Of a stretch of 64,000 nt of DNA, positions 51,299 through 59,494 are shown piece by piece. Positions within the stretch are counted from its first letter, which is position 1; the number at the start of each line of letters is the position of its first letter. Source of the stretch: Janthinobacterium sp. Marseille (lineage in GTDB: Bacteria; Pseudomonadota; Gammaproteobacteria; Burkholderiales; Burkholderiaceae_D); NCBI RefSeq assembly GCF_000013625.1, contig NC_009659.1, positions 1,736,001-1,800,000 of the forward strand, given 5' to 3'. The position numbers and the translations under genes were made by a program. The notes beneath the pieces are model-generated. The model had not been told where the DNA came from and did no database searches. It was given only the letters and a program-made list of their open reading frames with translations.

Positions 51299-52483
51299 TC
51301 AGGGTTTTACATATTCGCTGGTCAGGCTGTGTTCATACAGGGCGGCGATCATATCGGTTTGCGAAATCATGCCGACCAGACGACCGCGTTCATCAATGAC
51401 CGGTACCTGGTGCAGTTCCGAATCCGACATCAGTGGCACCAGGTCCAGGATGGACTGGTTGGCATCGGCAGTCATTACTTCGGTGGTCATGATTTGTCCG
51501 ACCACTTCGTGTTTCTCGGTATGACTGAGCATCGACGGCGTGATCAAATGCTTCAGGCGCTCGGCCAAACCATCATGCGGTTCGATTTCCGCATGCTTGA
51601 GGAAGTCGGCCTTGGTGACGATGCCGATGACATGGCGACCACGGTCTATTACCGGCAGCGCGGTCAGGTCATGTTGCTTGAGCAGGGTCCACGCGTCGGC
51701 CAGCGTGGTGCCGAATTCAGCGGTAACTACATCCTTGGACATGACGGCTGCGCAAACAGTTTCACCGAGGCGGCGGCGATACGCCTGCATTTCGGTTTGC
51801 AGCATGATGGCTTCCAGGTCATCGCGGCTGATATCCAGCACCTGGTTATAGCGTGTCAGTACCGCATCCAGGTCGGCCGGTGCGATACCGATACGTTCGG
51901 TCGGCGCGGCATCGCTGGTGTTGTGCTTGTTGGCAGTGTCCGGCGGCAAGGGCCGGTGCGGATAGCGGCGGCCGGTGGCATTGTTATAGAACAGCGCGGT
52001 AATCAGCAGCAGGGCGGAATTCAGTGCAACCGGAATGATGACGAAGCTGTAGCCCATTGCATGTACCGCCGGGCCGCCAAGCACCGCGGTCAGTGCGACG
52101 GCACCGCTGGGCGGGTGGATGCAGCGGGCGGCGAACATCGCACCGATAGCCAGTGCCGCAGCAACACCCGCTGCCAGGATGGGTTCATCGATCATCTTGG
52201 CGCAGGTCACACCTATGATGGCGGCGAGGATATTGCCACCCATGATGGACCACGGTTGGGCCAGGGGGCTGGCCGGGACTGCGAACAGCAAGACCGACGA
52301 TGCGCCCATGGGGGCGATCAGCCAGGCTGCATGGATATCTTTACCGAGGATGAAATAGCTGCATAAGCCGGTGAGGACGAGACCGAACAGGGCGCCGGCG
52401 CAGGCGCGCATTTTTTCATAACGATCAACGGTACCGGGTGTCGGGAAGATGCGGGTGAGCGACTTCCAAGCCGATTGAACCAT
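51299..52483 (-). CDS. HPP-family membrane protein with paired CBS domains
   Basis: A 394-residue protein. The N-terminal HPP membrane domain (about 25-165) has HAAWLIAPMGASSVLLFAVPASPLAQPWSIMGGNILAA and the name-giving HPPSGAVALTAVLGG. Two CBS domains follow (about 240-385; MSKDVVTAEFGTTLADAWTLLKQHDLTALPVID and IMTTEVMTADANQSILDLVPLMSDSELHQVPVID). HPP proteins are thought to transport nitrite or small solutes; the function here is unproven. CBS pairs recur in the ClC protein 0.5 kb away. Confidence 0.88.
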   Translation of the reverse strand: MVQSAWKSLTRIFPTPGTVDRYEKMRACAGALFGLVLTGLCSYFILGKDIHAAWLIAPMGASSVLLFAVPASPLAQPWSIMGGNILAAIIGVTCAKMIDEPILAAGVAAALAIGAMFAARCIHPPSGAVALTAVLGGPAVHAMGYSFVIIPVALNSALLLITALFYNNATGRRYPHRPLPPDTANKHNTSDAAPTERIGIAPADLDAVLTRYNQVLDISRDDLEAIMLQTEMQAYRRRLGETVCAAVMSKDVVTAEFGTTLADAWTLLKQHDLTALPVIDRGRHVIGIVTKADFLKHAEIEPHDGLAERLKHLITPSMLSHTEKHEVVGQIMTTEVMTADANQSILDLVPLMSDSELHQVPVIDERGRLVGMISQTDMIAALYEHSLTSEYVKP

Positions 52484-52850
52484 ACTGCTCCTAGCGAAAT
52501 TACTTGATCCGGCATTACATCACAGCATGCCGGTCCGGAGCTGCTTTATAAAGTTGCGGTGTTGACGCATGCCATCTGAAGCCGGGCATGCCTTGCAAAG
52601 GTCAAAGTTTAAATATGTTGCATATGAAATGCAATATATATTGAATTTATTGTTCGTATTATCACTGTGAATACTAATGCCCGAAGTCAGGCATGAGCCA
52701 AAACACAGCTTATAGGTTAAAAACATTCATCTCAATGCCGGCAGGGAAGAAATAGAATAGATGCCAGAAAAATCAAGAATCCGGTATCCAGCCCAGCTTT
52801 GCACACATAAATAACGCATCAATTGCATTGATCGTTCAAAAGGAGATCCC
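52484..52850. other. Gene-free divergent region between the HPP and lactate dehydrogenase genes
   Basis: No gene-like frame or strong hairpin is seen in these 367 bp. An AT-rich stretch at 52610-52670 probably holds promoters for both directions; I could not assign specific elements. Confidence 0.4.
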
Positions 52851-53996
52851 ATGTCGGTTATTACCAATATCGAAGACTTGCGCGTACTGGCGCAGAAGCG
52901 TGTCCCCCGCATGTTCTACGATTACGCCGATGCCGGCTCATGGACGGAGTCGACCTACCGTGCCAATAGCAGCGACTTTGCCCCTATGAAATTCCGCCAG
53001 CGGGTCGCGGTGAATATGGAAAACCGCACGCTCAAGACCACCATGGTCGGGCAGGAAGTGCATATGCCGGTGGCAATTGCACCGACCGGCCTGACCGGCA
53101 TGCAACATGCGGATGGCGAAATCCTTGCAGCCCGCGCCGCGGAAAAGTTCGGCGTCCCGTTCACGCTGTCGACGATGAGCATTTGCTCGATCGAGGATAT
53201 CGCAGCCAATACCAGCAAACCATTCTGGTTCCAGCTTTATGTGATGAAAGACCGTCCCTTCATCGAACGCCTGATCGAACGTGCCAAGGTAGCGAAATGT
53301 TCGGCGCTGGTCCTGACGCTGGATTTGCAGATACTCGGACAACGCCACAAGGATTTGAAGAATGGTTTGTCGGCACCGCCTAAATTGACGGTTGCCAACA
53401 TCGTCAACATGATGACCAAGCCGCGCTGGTGCATGGGCATGCTGGGTACCAAGCGCCGCAGTTTCGGCAATATCGTCGGCCATGCGAGTGATGTCTCGGA
53501 TATGTCTTCGTTGTCGTCATGGACTTCGCAGCAATTCGACCTGGCGCTGTCGTGGAAAGACGTTGAATGGATCAAGCGCTGCTGGGGCGGCAAGCTGATT
53601 ATCAAGGGCATCATGGATGCCGAAGACGCACGCCTGGCAGTGGCCAGTGGTGCCGACGCCATCATTGTTTCCAACCACGGTGGTCGTCAACTGGATGGTG
53701 CCTTGTCCAGCATCGCGGCCTTGCCGTCTATCGTCGAAGCAGTCGGCGACCAGATTGAAGTGCATATGGATGGCGGCATACGCTCAGGACAGGATGTGAT
53801 CAAGGCACTGGCACTGGGCGCAAAGGGCACCTATATCGGTCGTTCCTTCCTGTACGGCCTGGGTGCGATGGGGGAAGAAGGCGTGACCAAATGCCTGAAG
53901 ATTATTGAAAACGAACTCGACTTGACGATGGCATTTTGCGGCCTGACCGATGTCAAGAAAGTCGATAAAAATATCCTGATCCCCGGTACTTACTAA
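52851..53996 (+). CDS. lldD: L-lactate dehydrogenase (cytochrome)/alpha-hydroxy acid dehydrogenase, FMN-dependent
   Basis: A 381-residue FMN enzyme of the LldD family, the usual length. It opens ITNIEDLRVLAQKRVPRMFYDYADAGSWTE, and IAPTGLTGMQHADGEILAARAAEKFGVPFTLSTMS is typical. The substrate and FMN motif is KGIMDAEDARLAVASGADAIIVSNHGGRQLDG, with the catalytic His in SNHGGRQ. It oxidises L-lactate or a related 2-hydroxy acid and passes electrons to the respiratory chain. An AAGGAGAT site precedes the ATG. There is no lactate permease or LldR gene nearby, so the exact substrate is open. Confidence 0.92.
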   Translation: MSVITNIEDLRVLAQKRVPRMFYDYADAGSWTESTYRANSSDFAPMKFRQRVAVNMENRTLKTTMVGQEVHMPVAIAPTGLTGMQHADGEILAARAAEKFGVPFTLSTMSICSIEDIAANTSKPFWFQLYVMKDRPFIERLIERAKVAKCSALVLTLDLQILGQRHKDLKNGLSAPPKLTVANIVNMMTKPRWCMGMLGTKRRSFGNIVGHASDVSDMSSLSSWTSQQFDLALSWKDVEWIKRCWGGKLIIKGIMDAEDARLAVASGADAIIVSNHGGRQLDGALSSIAALPSIVEAVGDQIEVHMDGGIRSGQDVIKALALGAKGTYIGRSFLYGLGAMGEEGVTKCLKIIENELDLTMAFCGLTDVKKVDKNILIPGTY

Positions 53997-54008
53997 TCGT
54001 TGTAAACA

Positions 54009-54049
54009 GAAAAAAGCGGTGCACCTTTCGGGGTGGCACCGCTTTTTTA
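54009..54049. terminator. Rho-independent terminator between convergent genes
   Basis: AAAAAAGCGGTGCACC-loop-GGTGGCACCGCTTTTTT is a nearly perfect stem (one extra base in the right arm) between the lactate dehydrogenase and MFS genes, with T runs for both directions. Confidence 0.85.
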
Positions 54050-54062
54050 TTGCTGGGCTGGG

Positions 54063-55487
54063 TTAAACCTTGGGACTGATACGACGCGCCAGCAGTACTG
54101 CCATCGCCGGTGCCAGCGCAAAACTGAAGAACAGCCAGGCAGCGGCCGCTTGCGCGCCCGCAACGCCGCCCGGGGACGTGATGCCGGCCGCGTTGACCAC
54201 CAGTCCGGCAATCGATGCGCCTATTGCCATGCCATACAGTTGCACGGTGGTGACGGCGGTGGAGGCGGTGGATTCCTCGCCTTTCGGCGCCGCCGTCATG
54301 ACGCGTGTCACCAGATGCGGCCAGCCGATGCCGACACCGGTGCCAACACCGGCCAGTGCCACTGCGCAGAGCGTCGTCTGCAGATGTACATGGATGCCGA
54401 GATCGAATGGAATCAGTATGCCCAGCGCCAGCAAGCTGATCGTGCATAAAGCCGGTCCGATGCGTAACAGGCGGGCCGCGCCGGCCTGTTGATGGCCGGA
54501 CGACCAGAGCGAACCTATGCTCCAGCCGGCAGCCATCGCCGCCGTCAGGTAACCGGCAGTCAAGGGGGCATGGCCGTGCAAGGTTTGCAGGAAGTAGGGC
54601 ACGAAAATTTCAGTCATGATGCCGATCAGCAGCAAGGCGACACTGGCATACACCGCACCCAATGGCGTACTGAGTTCAGTGCCACGGGTTGGCAGCATGT
54701 GGACGCTGGCCCGGCGCTCACAGAAGATGGCTGCCACGCCGAGCAGCAGTCCGATAGCGACCCCCAGGGCTTGCCACAGCAATAGCGGTGACATGCTGCC
54801 GACCGCGATTGCCAGTACCGAAGCAGCGAGCAAAGCGATCTGTTGCAGCGGTACCGCGGGCGGGCTTGCATGTTTCGGGATCTCGACCAGGTTATCCGGA
54901 CGCAACTGGATGAAAACCAGTGCAGCCTGCGCCAGTGCAATCGGTAGCAAGGTCCAGAAGGCCCAGCGCCAGTGACCGGCTTGCGCAAATAAACCGCCGA
55001 CTGCCGGTCCGCACAAGGTGGAAATGCCCCACATGCCTGATACCAGTGCCACTGCGCGCGGCCACAAGGGCGCGGTAAAGACGATGCGTATCAGCGCGTA
55101 GCTGAGCGCTGCCAGCAAGCCGCCGCCAAGACCCTGCACACTGCGTCCGGTCAGCATCATCGGCATCGAACTCGCCGTCGCACAGATGACAGAGCCGAGT
55201 GCAAATGTCAGCAACGCCGACAGATAGGCCGCGCGTGGCCCGAGTGCTGCCAGCACACGTACGGAAAATGTCGCTCCGATGATGGATGCCACCATGAACA
55301 GGGTGGTATTCCATGCATACCAGTCGAGGCCGCCGATTTCGCGTACGACGGAAGGTAAAACGGTGGTGACGATATGTACATTGATGGCATGCAAGGCGAC
55401 GCCGCCGGTCAGTGCCAGTGCACGCAAGCCGTTCTCGCCGCGCAATAAGCTGCCCCAGCTGGCAGTTGGTATGTGGGTATTACTCAT
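54063..55487 (-). CDS. MFS transporter, DHA2-like drug efflux family
   Basis: A 474-residue transporter with about 14 hydrophobic segments. It opens GENGLRALALTGGVALHAINVHIVTTVLPSVVREIGG and has RSVQGLGGGLLAALSYALIR, GMWGISTLCGPAVGGLF (motif C-like) and GVGTGVGIGWPHLVTRVM. It probably exports a drug-like compound. I start at the ATG at 55487 (MSNTHIP) with GAGGAAAG. A 68-bp gap to the divergent SufR-like regulator holds a perfect 12-bp-arm palindrome, so it is likely regulated by that protein. Confidence 0.88.
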   Translation of the reverse strand: MSNTHIPTASWGSLLRGENGLRALALTGGVALHAINVHIVTTVLPSVVREIGGLDWYAWNTTLFMVASIIGATFSVRVLAALGPRAAYLSALLTFALGSVICATASSMPMMLTGRSVQGLGGGLLAALSYALIRIVFTAPLWPRAVALVSGMWGISTLCGPAVGGLFAQAGHWRWAFWTLLPIALAQAALVFIQLRPDNLVEIPKHASPPAVPLQQIALLAASVLAIAVGSMSPLLLWQALGVAIGLLLGVAAIFCERRASVHMLPTRGTELSTPLGAVYASVALLLIGIMTEIFVPYFLQTLHGHAPLTAGYLTAAMAAGWSIGSLWSSGHQQAGAARLLRIGPALCTISLLALGILIPFDLGIHVHLQTTLCAVALAGVGTGVGIGWPHLVTRVMTAAPKGEESTASTAVTTVQLYGMAIGASIAGLVVNAAGITSPGGVAGAQAAAAWLFFSFALAPAMAVLLARRISPKV

Positions 55488-55515
55488 TCTTTCCTCGACA
55501 CGGTAGCCGGCATGG

Positions 55516-55547
55516 CCTATTATCCAAACATTGTCTTGGATAATAGG
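55516..55547. promoter_or_regulatory. Perfect 12-bp inverted repeat, probable operator
   Basis: CCTATTATCCAA-ACATTGTC-TTGGATAATAGG is a perfect repeat with an 8-base spacer. It sits in the 68 bp between the start codons of the MFS transporter and the SufR-like regulator, so binding would block both promoters. Confidence 0.8.
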
Positions 55548-55555
55548 CTTGAGCA

Positions 55556-56206
55556 ATGAATTACGCAAGTAATTACTTTGAAAATAAGGATGCGACGCAT
55601 GAACGCATGCTTTTACTAATCAAAACCAAAGGGCCGATTTCGACTGCAGAGTTAGCGCAGGAGTTGAATATGACCGCGGAAGCGGCGCGGCAGCAAGTAC
55701 AAAAATTGATGACGGCAGGCTTGATTGCCGGACAGCAAGAGGCGAGCACCGGAGTCGGCCGGCCACGCCAGAACTGGGTATTGACCGAAGCCGGTTACGC
55801 GCGTTTCCCGGATACCCATGCGCAGTTGACGGTGCAACTGCTGGGCAGCGTGCGCCAGCTGTTTGGCGAAGAAGGCCTGGAGCGCATGATCAGCCAGCGC
55901 GAAGAAGAAACCCGCGTCGTGTATCTGCAGGCATGCAGTAGTAAGAAACTGGCTGAGCGTTTGCAGAGCCTGGCCGAAGTCCGCAGCGCCGAAGGTTATA
56001 TGGCGCGGGTCGAGCGCGACGGCAAGGATTGGCTGTTGATAGAAGACCATTGCCCGATCTGTTTCGCCGCGCGTACCTGCCAGGGATTTTGTCGTTCCGA
56101 ACTGCGCCTGTTCCAGGAAGTTGTCGGCGATGAAGCGACCGTCATCCGTGAGCAACACCTGTTAGCGGATGCCGGACGTTGCGTATACCGGATCAGCAGC
56201 AAGTGA
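55556..56206 (+). CDS. SufR-like transcriptional regulator with a four-cysteine cluster motif
   Basis: A 216-residue protein with an N-terminal winged helix (about 14-75: HERMLLLIKTKGPISTAELAQELNMTAEAARQQVQKLMTAGLIAG). The C-terminal part has DHCPICFAARTCQGFCRSEL and ADAGRCVYRI. The cysteines, CxxC plus two more in the loop and one near the end, match the Fe-S-binding SufR regulators, so it probably senses iron, oxygen or nitric oxide. It faces the MFS pump and not a suf operon, which is unusual. A perfect palindrome lies immediately before its start. Confidence 0.88.
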   Translation: MNYASNYFENKDATHERMLLLIKTKGPISTAELAQELNMTAEAARQQVQKLMTAGLIAGQQEASTGVGRPRQNWVLTEAGYARFPDTHAQLTVQLLGSVRQLFGEEGLERMISQREEETRVVYLQACSSKKLAERLQSLAEVRSAEGYMARVERDGKDWLLIEDHCPICFAARTCQGFCRSELRLFQEVVGDEATVIREQHLLADAGRCVYRISSK

Positions 56207-56292
56207 ATTTGCTTTCTGCTTTTCGATAAGCGCGCCATGGAATAAACTGCTGCTTCCAACCATACCCCCACGTCTTTCCAAGACCACCCACC

Positions 56293-56937
56293 ATGCATAT
56301 CGCATCCAGCGCGCAGGACGACGAGTTTAGTGAAGCGCTCAGCGAAGAACTTCAACTGCGCATAGGCAATGATCTCTTCGATCAGGGCTGGTCGCAGCAG
56401 GATGCATTTTTATCGATGGAACTCAGTGCCGCACTGGCGGAAGAATGTCGCGCACTGATGGCGGCCGGCGCGCTGAAGAAGGCGGGCATAGGCCGCGGCG
56501 AAGAACAAACCATACGTCCTGATATACGCGGTGACCATATTGTATGGTTGCGCCAGGGACAATCACCGGCTTGCGACCGCTACCTGCAATTAATGGATCA
56601 ATTGCGGCTGGCCTTGAATCGCAGCTTCTTCCTCGGGCTCGAAGAATACGAAAGCCATTTCGCTTTCTATCCGCCGGGCACCGCGTACCAGACGCACCTG
56701 GATCGTTTCCGCGATGATGACAAGCGCACCATCTCAGCAGTGATTTATCTCAATGAAGGATGGCTGCCCGAGCATGGCGGAGCACTGCGCATGCATCCGG
56801 AAGACAAACCGGCAATCGAAGTCTTGCCGCTCGCGGGTCGTCTGGCCTTGTTCCTCTCGGCCAGCATGCCGCATGAAGTGTTGCCGGCGACGCGTGATCG
56901 CTTGTCGCTGGCGGGCTGGTTCCGGCGTCGCGCTTAA
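56293..56937 (+). CDS. 2-oxoglutarate/Fe(II)-dependent oxygenase (prolyl 4-hydroxylase-like)
   Basis: A 214-residue enzyme of the 2OG-Fe(II) family. The catalytic HxD is seen in YQTHLDRFRDD, the distal His in SASMPHEVLPA and the 2OG-binding Arg in RDRLSLAGWFRRR, all in the expected order over the last 80 residues. It would hydroxylate a protein or small substrate using iron, oxygen and 2-oxoglutarate. It follows the SufR-like gene by 86 bp on the same strand. Confidence 0.9.
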   Translation: MHIASSAQDDEFSEALSEELQLRIGNDLFDQGWSQQDAFLSMELSAALAEECRALMAAGALKKAGIGRGEEQTIRPDIRGDHIVWLRQGQSPACDRYLQLMDQLRLALNRSFFLGLEEYESHFAFYPPGTAYQTHLDRFRDDDKRTISAVIYLNEGWLPEHGGALRMHPEDKPAIEVLPLAGRLALFLSASMPHEVLPATRDRLSLAGWFRRRA

Positions 56938-56951
56938 AGCTTCAGCAGACC

Positions 56952-57659
56952 TCAACCTACATTGAGCTGGTAGCCGAACGAATGGATGCTGATTAAACGT
57001 ACCTGATTCTCGGAATTGAGTCGTAACTTGCTCCTGAGTTGGGATGCGTGAGTGTCAAGACTTCGTGAATAGATATCCGTTTTACGTCCCCATATCTCGG
57101 CCATTATCTGCTCGCGAGAAATTTGCATGCCAATGTTTTTAAAGAAGAGCACGGCCATGTCGAATTCTTTTGGCTTCAAATCGATTTGCTCCCCTCGTAC
57201 CGAGACAGTTCTTCGCAATAGATCAAAATAATAAACACCTACTTCGATTTTGCTCACTTTCTGCGCAGTTGAAGGAACTTCAATAGTAAGGGGGCGGCGT
57301 CCTCGTTTGGTAAGCGCATGGATGCGTGCCGCCAGTTCGGCGTCCCGGAATGGCTTTCTAATGCAATCATCTGCACCGGCCATTAAGATCTCGACGATCT
57401 CATCTTCCCGCGCGCAGTCGGCAAGTACAATCACGGAAATGTCGTTGCCGGCACTTTCTTTTACCCATCGAATGACCTCCATGCCTGATATGTCTTGAAG
57501 ATTCCAATTGAGGATAAGCAAGTCGTACATATCGTTGGCAAGTGCAGAGATCATTGCTTTGCCAGTCATAAACGTGGTGCATTCATGTCCTGCATCTGTT
57601 ACGACTTTATGAATTGCGCGTGATTCAAGTGGATTATCTTCTAACGTTACTATTCTCAT
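56952..57659 (-). CDS. OmpR-like response regulator with degenerate (pseudo) receiver
   Basis: A 235-residue protein with a receiver domain (about 1-118) and an OmpR/PhoB winged helix (about 135-235: RGEQIDLKPKEFDMAVLFFKNIGMQISREQIMAEIWGRKTDIYSRSLDTHASQLRSKL). The phosphoacceptor Asp is replaced by Asn51 (LLILNWNL). The switch Thr is Ala80 and the switch Tyr is Cys99. Only Glu7/Asp8 and Lys102 remain. It therefore cannot be phosphorylated in the normal way. No histidine kinase gene is near. I start at the ATG at 57659; the frame has 13 further codons upstream. It lies upstream of the exported-protein cluster. Confidence 0.9.
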   Translation of the reverse strand: MRIVTLEDNPLESRAIHKVVTDAGHECTTFMTGKAMISALANDMYDLLILNWNLQDISGMEVIRWVKESAGNDISVIVLADCAREDEIVEILMAGADDCIRKPFRDAELAARIHALTKRGRRPLTIEVPSTAQKVSKIEVGVYYFDLLRRTVSVRGEQIDLKPKEFDMAVLFFKNIGMQISREQIMAEIWGRKTDIYSRSLDTHASQLRSKLRLNSENQVRLISIHSFGYQLNVG

Positions 57660-57838
57660 TTTTATTGAGCTTATGCGCTTTGTTACCTTAAACAGCAAGG
57701 GACTATTATCTGGTCGCCATCTCGGCCGATGGACGGCGGATAGCCATCCGACGAGGGGTGACTGTGAAGGAAACCGGGAACTCGAAGGGGCGTTACGATG
57801 GCAAGAATCAGATCAAATAAATTCGCAAGGATTTCTTG

Positions 57839-58195
57839 TTAAGGATGATTTTTCATATGCTGACTTGAGCTCCTGAACACCTCAAAACAAAATTCCTCCA
57901 CTACATTTCGGAACTTGGCTATCTGCAGTGTTTCAGGCCGAATTTTCTTTTTCCTTTGCCACTTCTGAACAGTCATATGCGCTTTATCGAAATTGGAAAC
58001 AAGGCCAGGCTCTTCATAAACGAGAAATGCAGCCAGCTCTTCAGGACGCATGTCCAGTGTCTGCCTTAGTTCCTGTATTGATTTATGCAAGGCCTTGTCT
58101 AACGCTGGCGGGGTGATCCCTACCTGCCTCAACGCCCGAAGAGTCATTATTACGAAATATATATTCTTCATGCCCGGTAGGATGTTCAGGTACAT
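57839..58195 (-). CDS. Small HTH-like protein
   Basis: A 118-residue protein of no family that I recognise. Residues 45-100 look like an XRE helix-turn-helix (SIQELRQTLDMRPEELAAFL, then HMTVQKWQRKKKIRPETLQIAKF) with a 14-residue insertion between the two helices. It is likely DNA-binding. The first ATG at 58195 lacks a clear ribosome binding site; ATGs eight and 16 codons later are alternatives. It is co-directional with the exported cluster and the response regulator. A copy of the 107-bp repeat lies upstream of it. Confidence 0.55.
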   Translation of the reverse strand: MYLNILPGMKNIYFVIMTLRALRQVGITPPALDKALHKSIQELRQTLDMRPEELAAFLVYEEPGLVSNFDKAHMTVQKWQRKKKIRPETLQIAKFRNVVEEFCFEVFRSSSQHMKNHP

Positions 58196-58676
58196 CAGTT
58201 AGTTATCTTCGCCGCCAGCGTTATAGAAACGATTGCTACAGCCAGAAGCAGCGGCAGCTGGAACCAGTTCCGGCTGGGGTAGGGCGACATGTTTTTGTGA
58301 TGGTTGCGGGATGAATTACGGTACGTAACTTTTTGCTCATTTCTGCTTATTTTTTAATGCTGTAAATGCAACTGCAATTTCGATGGGAGATAGGTATTTA
58401 CCGTGGGTCGTGCGCATTTGTTCTTCGCGGTTAGTATAAAAATTTACATCTGTAAATTAGTCCGACAAAAATACAATGAACACGAAATTGGAAGGGTTAA
58501 TTAATGAAAACAAAATGACGTAATAACGACACTGTATGTCAACAATCGTAGTTAAATTTCCGCAGCGAAATTTGTCGGTGAAATTAAATTCTTACTGGAA
58601 ATTAAATTGTGTTCGGATGGAAAAATGAGCAAGCTTATTTTCAAATTTTCTCAAGCCATCCATGACCATGTAGAAA
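58196..58676. other. AT-rich gene-free region with a copy of the 107-bp repeat
   Basis: No convincing gene is seen in these 481 bp. They hold a perfect palindrome AATTTACA-TC-TGTAAATT (58441-58458), the first copy of the 107-bp repeat (58467-58573) and two direct copies of GAAATTAAATT (58580-58608 region). These are probably control sequences for the HTH-like gene downstream on the minus strand. Confidence 0.5.
58467..58573. repeat. 107-bp repeat, copy 1
   Basis: Base for base the same length as 61492-61598 with no gap. By hand count about 87 of 107 bases match, including a fully identical 28-base core (58538-58565). It ends in a small hairpin AAATTTC-CGCAGC-GAAATTT. On the minus strand it carries TTGACA. 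It lies 270 bp upstream of the HTH-like gene. Confidence 0.8.
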
Positions 58677-59429
58677 TTAAGGAAGGCTCTTCAGATGATC
58701 TGTGGCGCCAGGGCTACCTTCATACTGCGCGTTGTAATAAGACTGCACATCCACTGTTGAATATGATCCATCCACGCTGCCATTGCCGGTTACCGCAACA
58801 TTAGTAATATCAGAACCGTAATTAATATAAGCTTCGCCATTCACGTAAGGTTCGGGCGACCCATAGGTGTAAGTGTAGGAATAGCCGTCACCAAAGGCAC
58901 TGCCTTGTACGCCGGCACTGCCATTGCCAACTACAGTAGCAGCGCTTTCACCATCTACACGTACGCTGACGATAGCAGTAGACTCACCCACAATTCGTTC
59001 CTGGCTGATAGGGTTGCCGGCACTATCATAGAACACGCCCAACGGTTGGATGGCACCTCCCACTACACTACCGGATTGCATGCTGTGCGCTACCGCTCCA
59101 CCGGTACCGGCACCAGTGACTACCCCTGATACATTGGACGCAGTCGCTCCGGAAATTCCCCCTACATACACGCTGACACCGGCTTGCTGGTATTGATATC
59201 CCGGAACCGTGTAATTCGATTGCAGGAATGGACCACCGGACTGGTAAGACGAGGCGCTCGCATAATGGGTGCTGGAACCATTCGCACCGGTGGAACTTGA
59301 GGTCGTGTTTATACCGCCAGATACGCTGACTTGAGGAAGCTGTGACGGAGCAGGCAATCCAGCCGGTAAGCTTTGAGCCAGGCTCACCGTCGTTACCAAG
59401 CCCATATACATTACAAATAAATTTTTCAT
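58677..59429 (-). CDS. Exported Ser/Gly/Tyr-rich low-complexity protein
   Basis: A 250-residue protein with a signal peptide (about 1-18, ending VSLAQS) and a mature part rich in Ser, Gly, Thr, Ala and Tyr with no cysteine. It has SPEPYVNGEAYINYGSDITNVAVTGNG near the end; PEPYV also occurs in the neighbour at 59495-60238. Composition suggests an extracellular fibre or matrix protein, which is inference. No known domain is seen. It is the last gene of a four-gene run of exported proteins. Confidence 0.7.
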   Translation of the reverse strand: MKNLFVMYMGLVTTVSLAQSLPAGLPAPSQLPQVSVSGGINTTSSSTGANGSSTHYASASSYQSGGPFLQSNYTVPGYQYQQAGVSVYVGGISGATASNVSGVVTGAGTGGAVAHSMQSGSVVGGAIQPLGVFYDSAGNPISQERIVGESTAIVSVRVDGESAATVVGNGSAGVQGSAFGDGYSYTYTYGSPEPYVNGEAYINYGSDITNVAVTGNGSVDGSYSTVDVQSYYNAQYEGSPGATDHLKSLP

Positions 59430-59494
59430 TTAGTAAAAGAGTGTTGGATCATATTGCTTGAATGGCACTGGTTGGATGGAAGGAATAACACTAA

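Noticed and set aside
58479..58523. A leader peptide gene in the 107-bp repeat
   Set aside because: There is no ribosome binding site, and the frame points away from the regulated genes. It is kept only as a low-interest observation.
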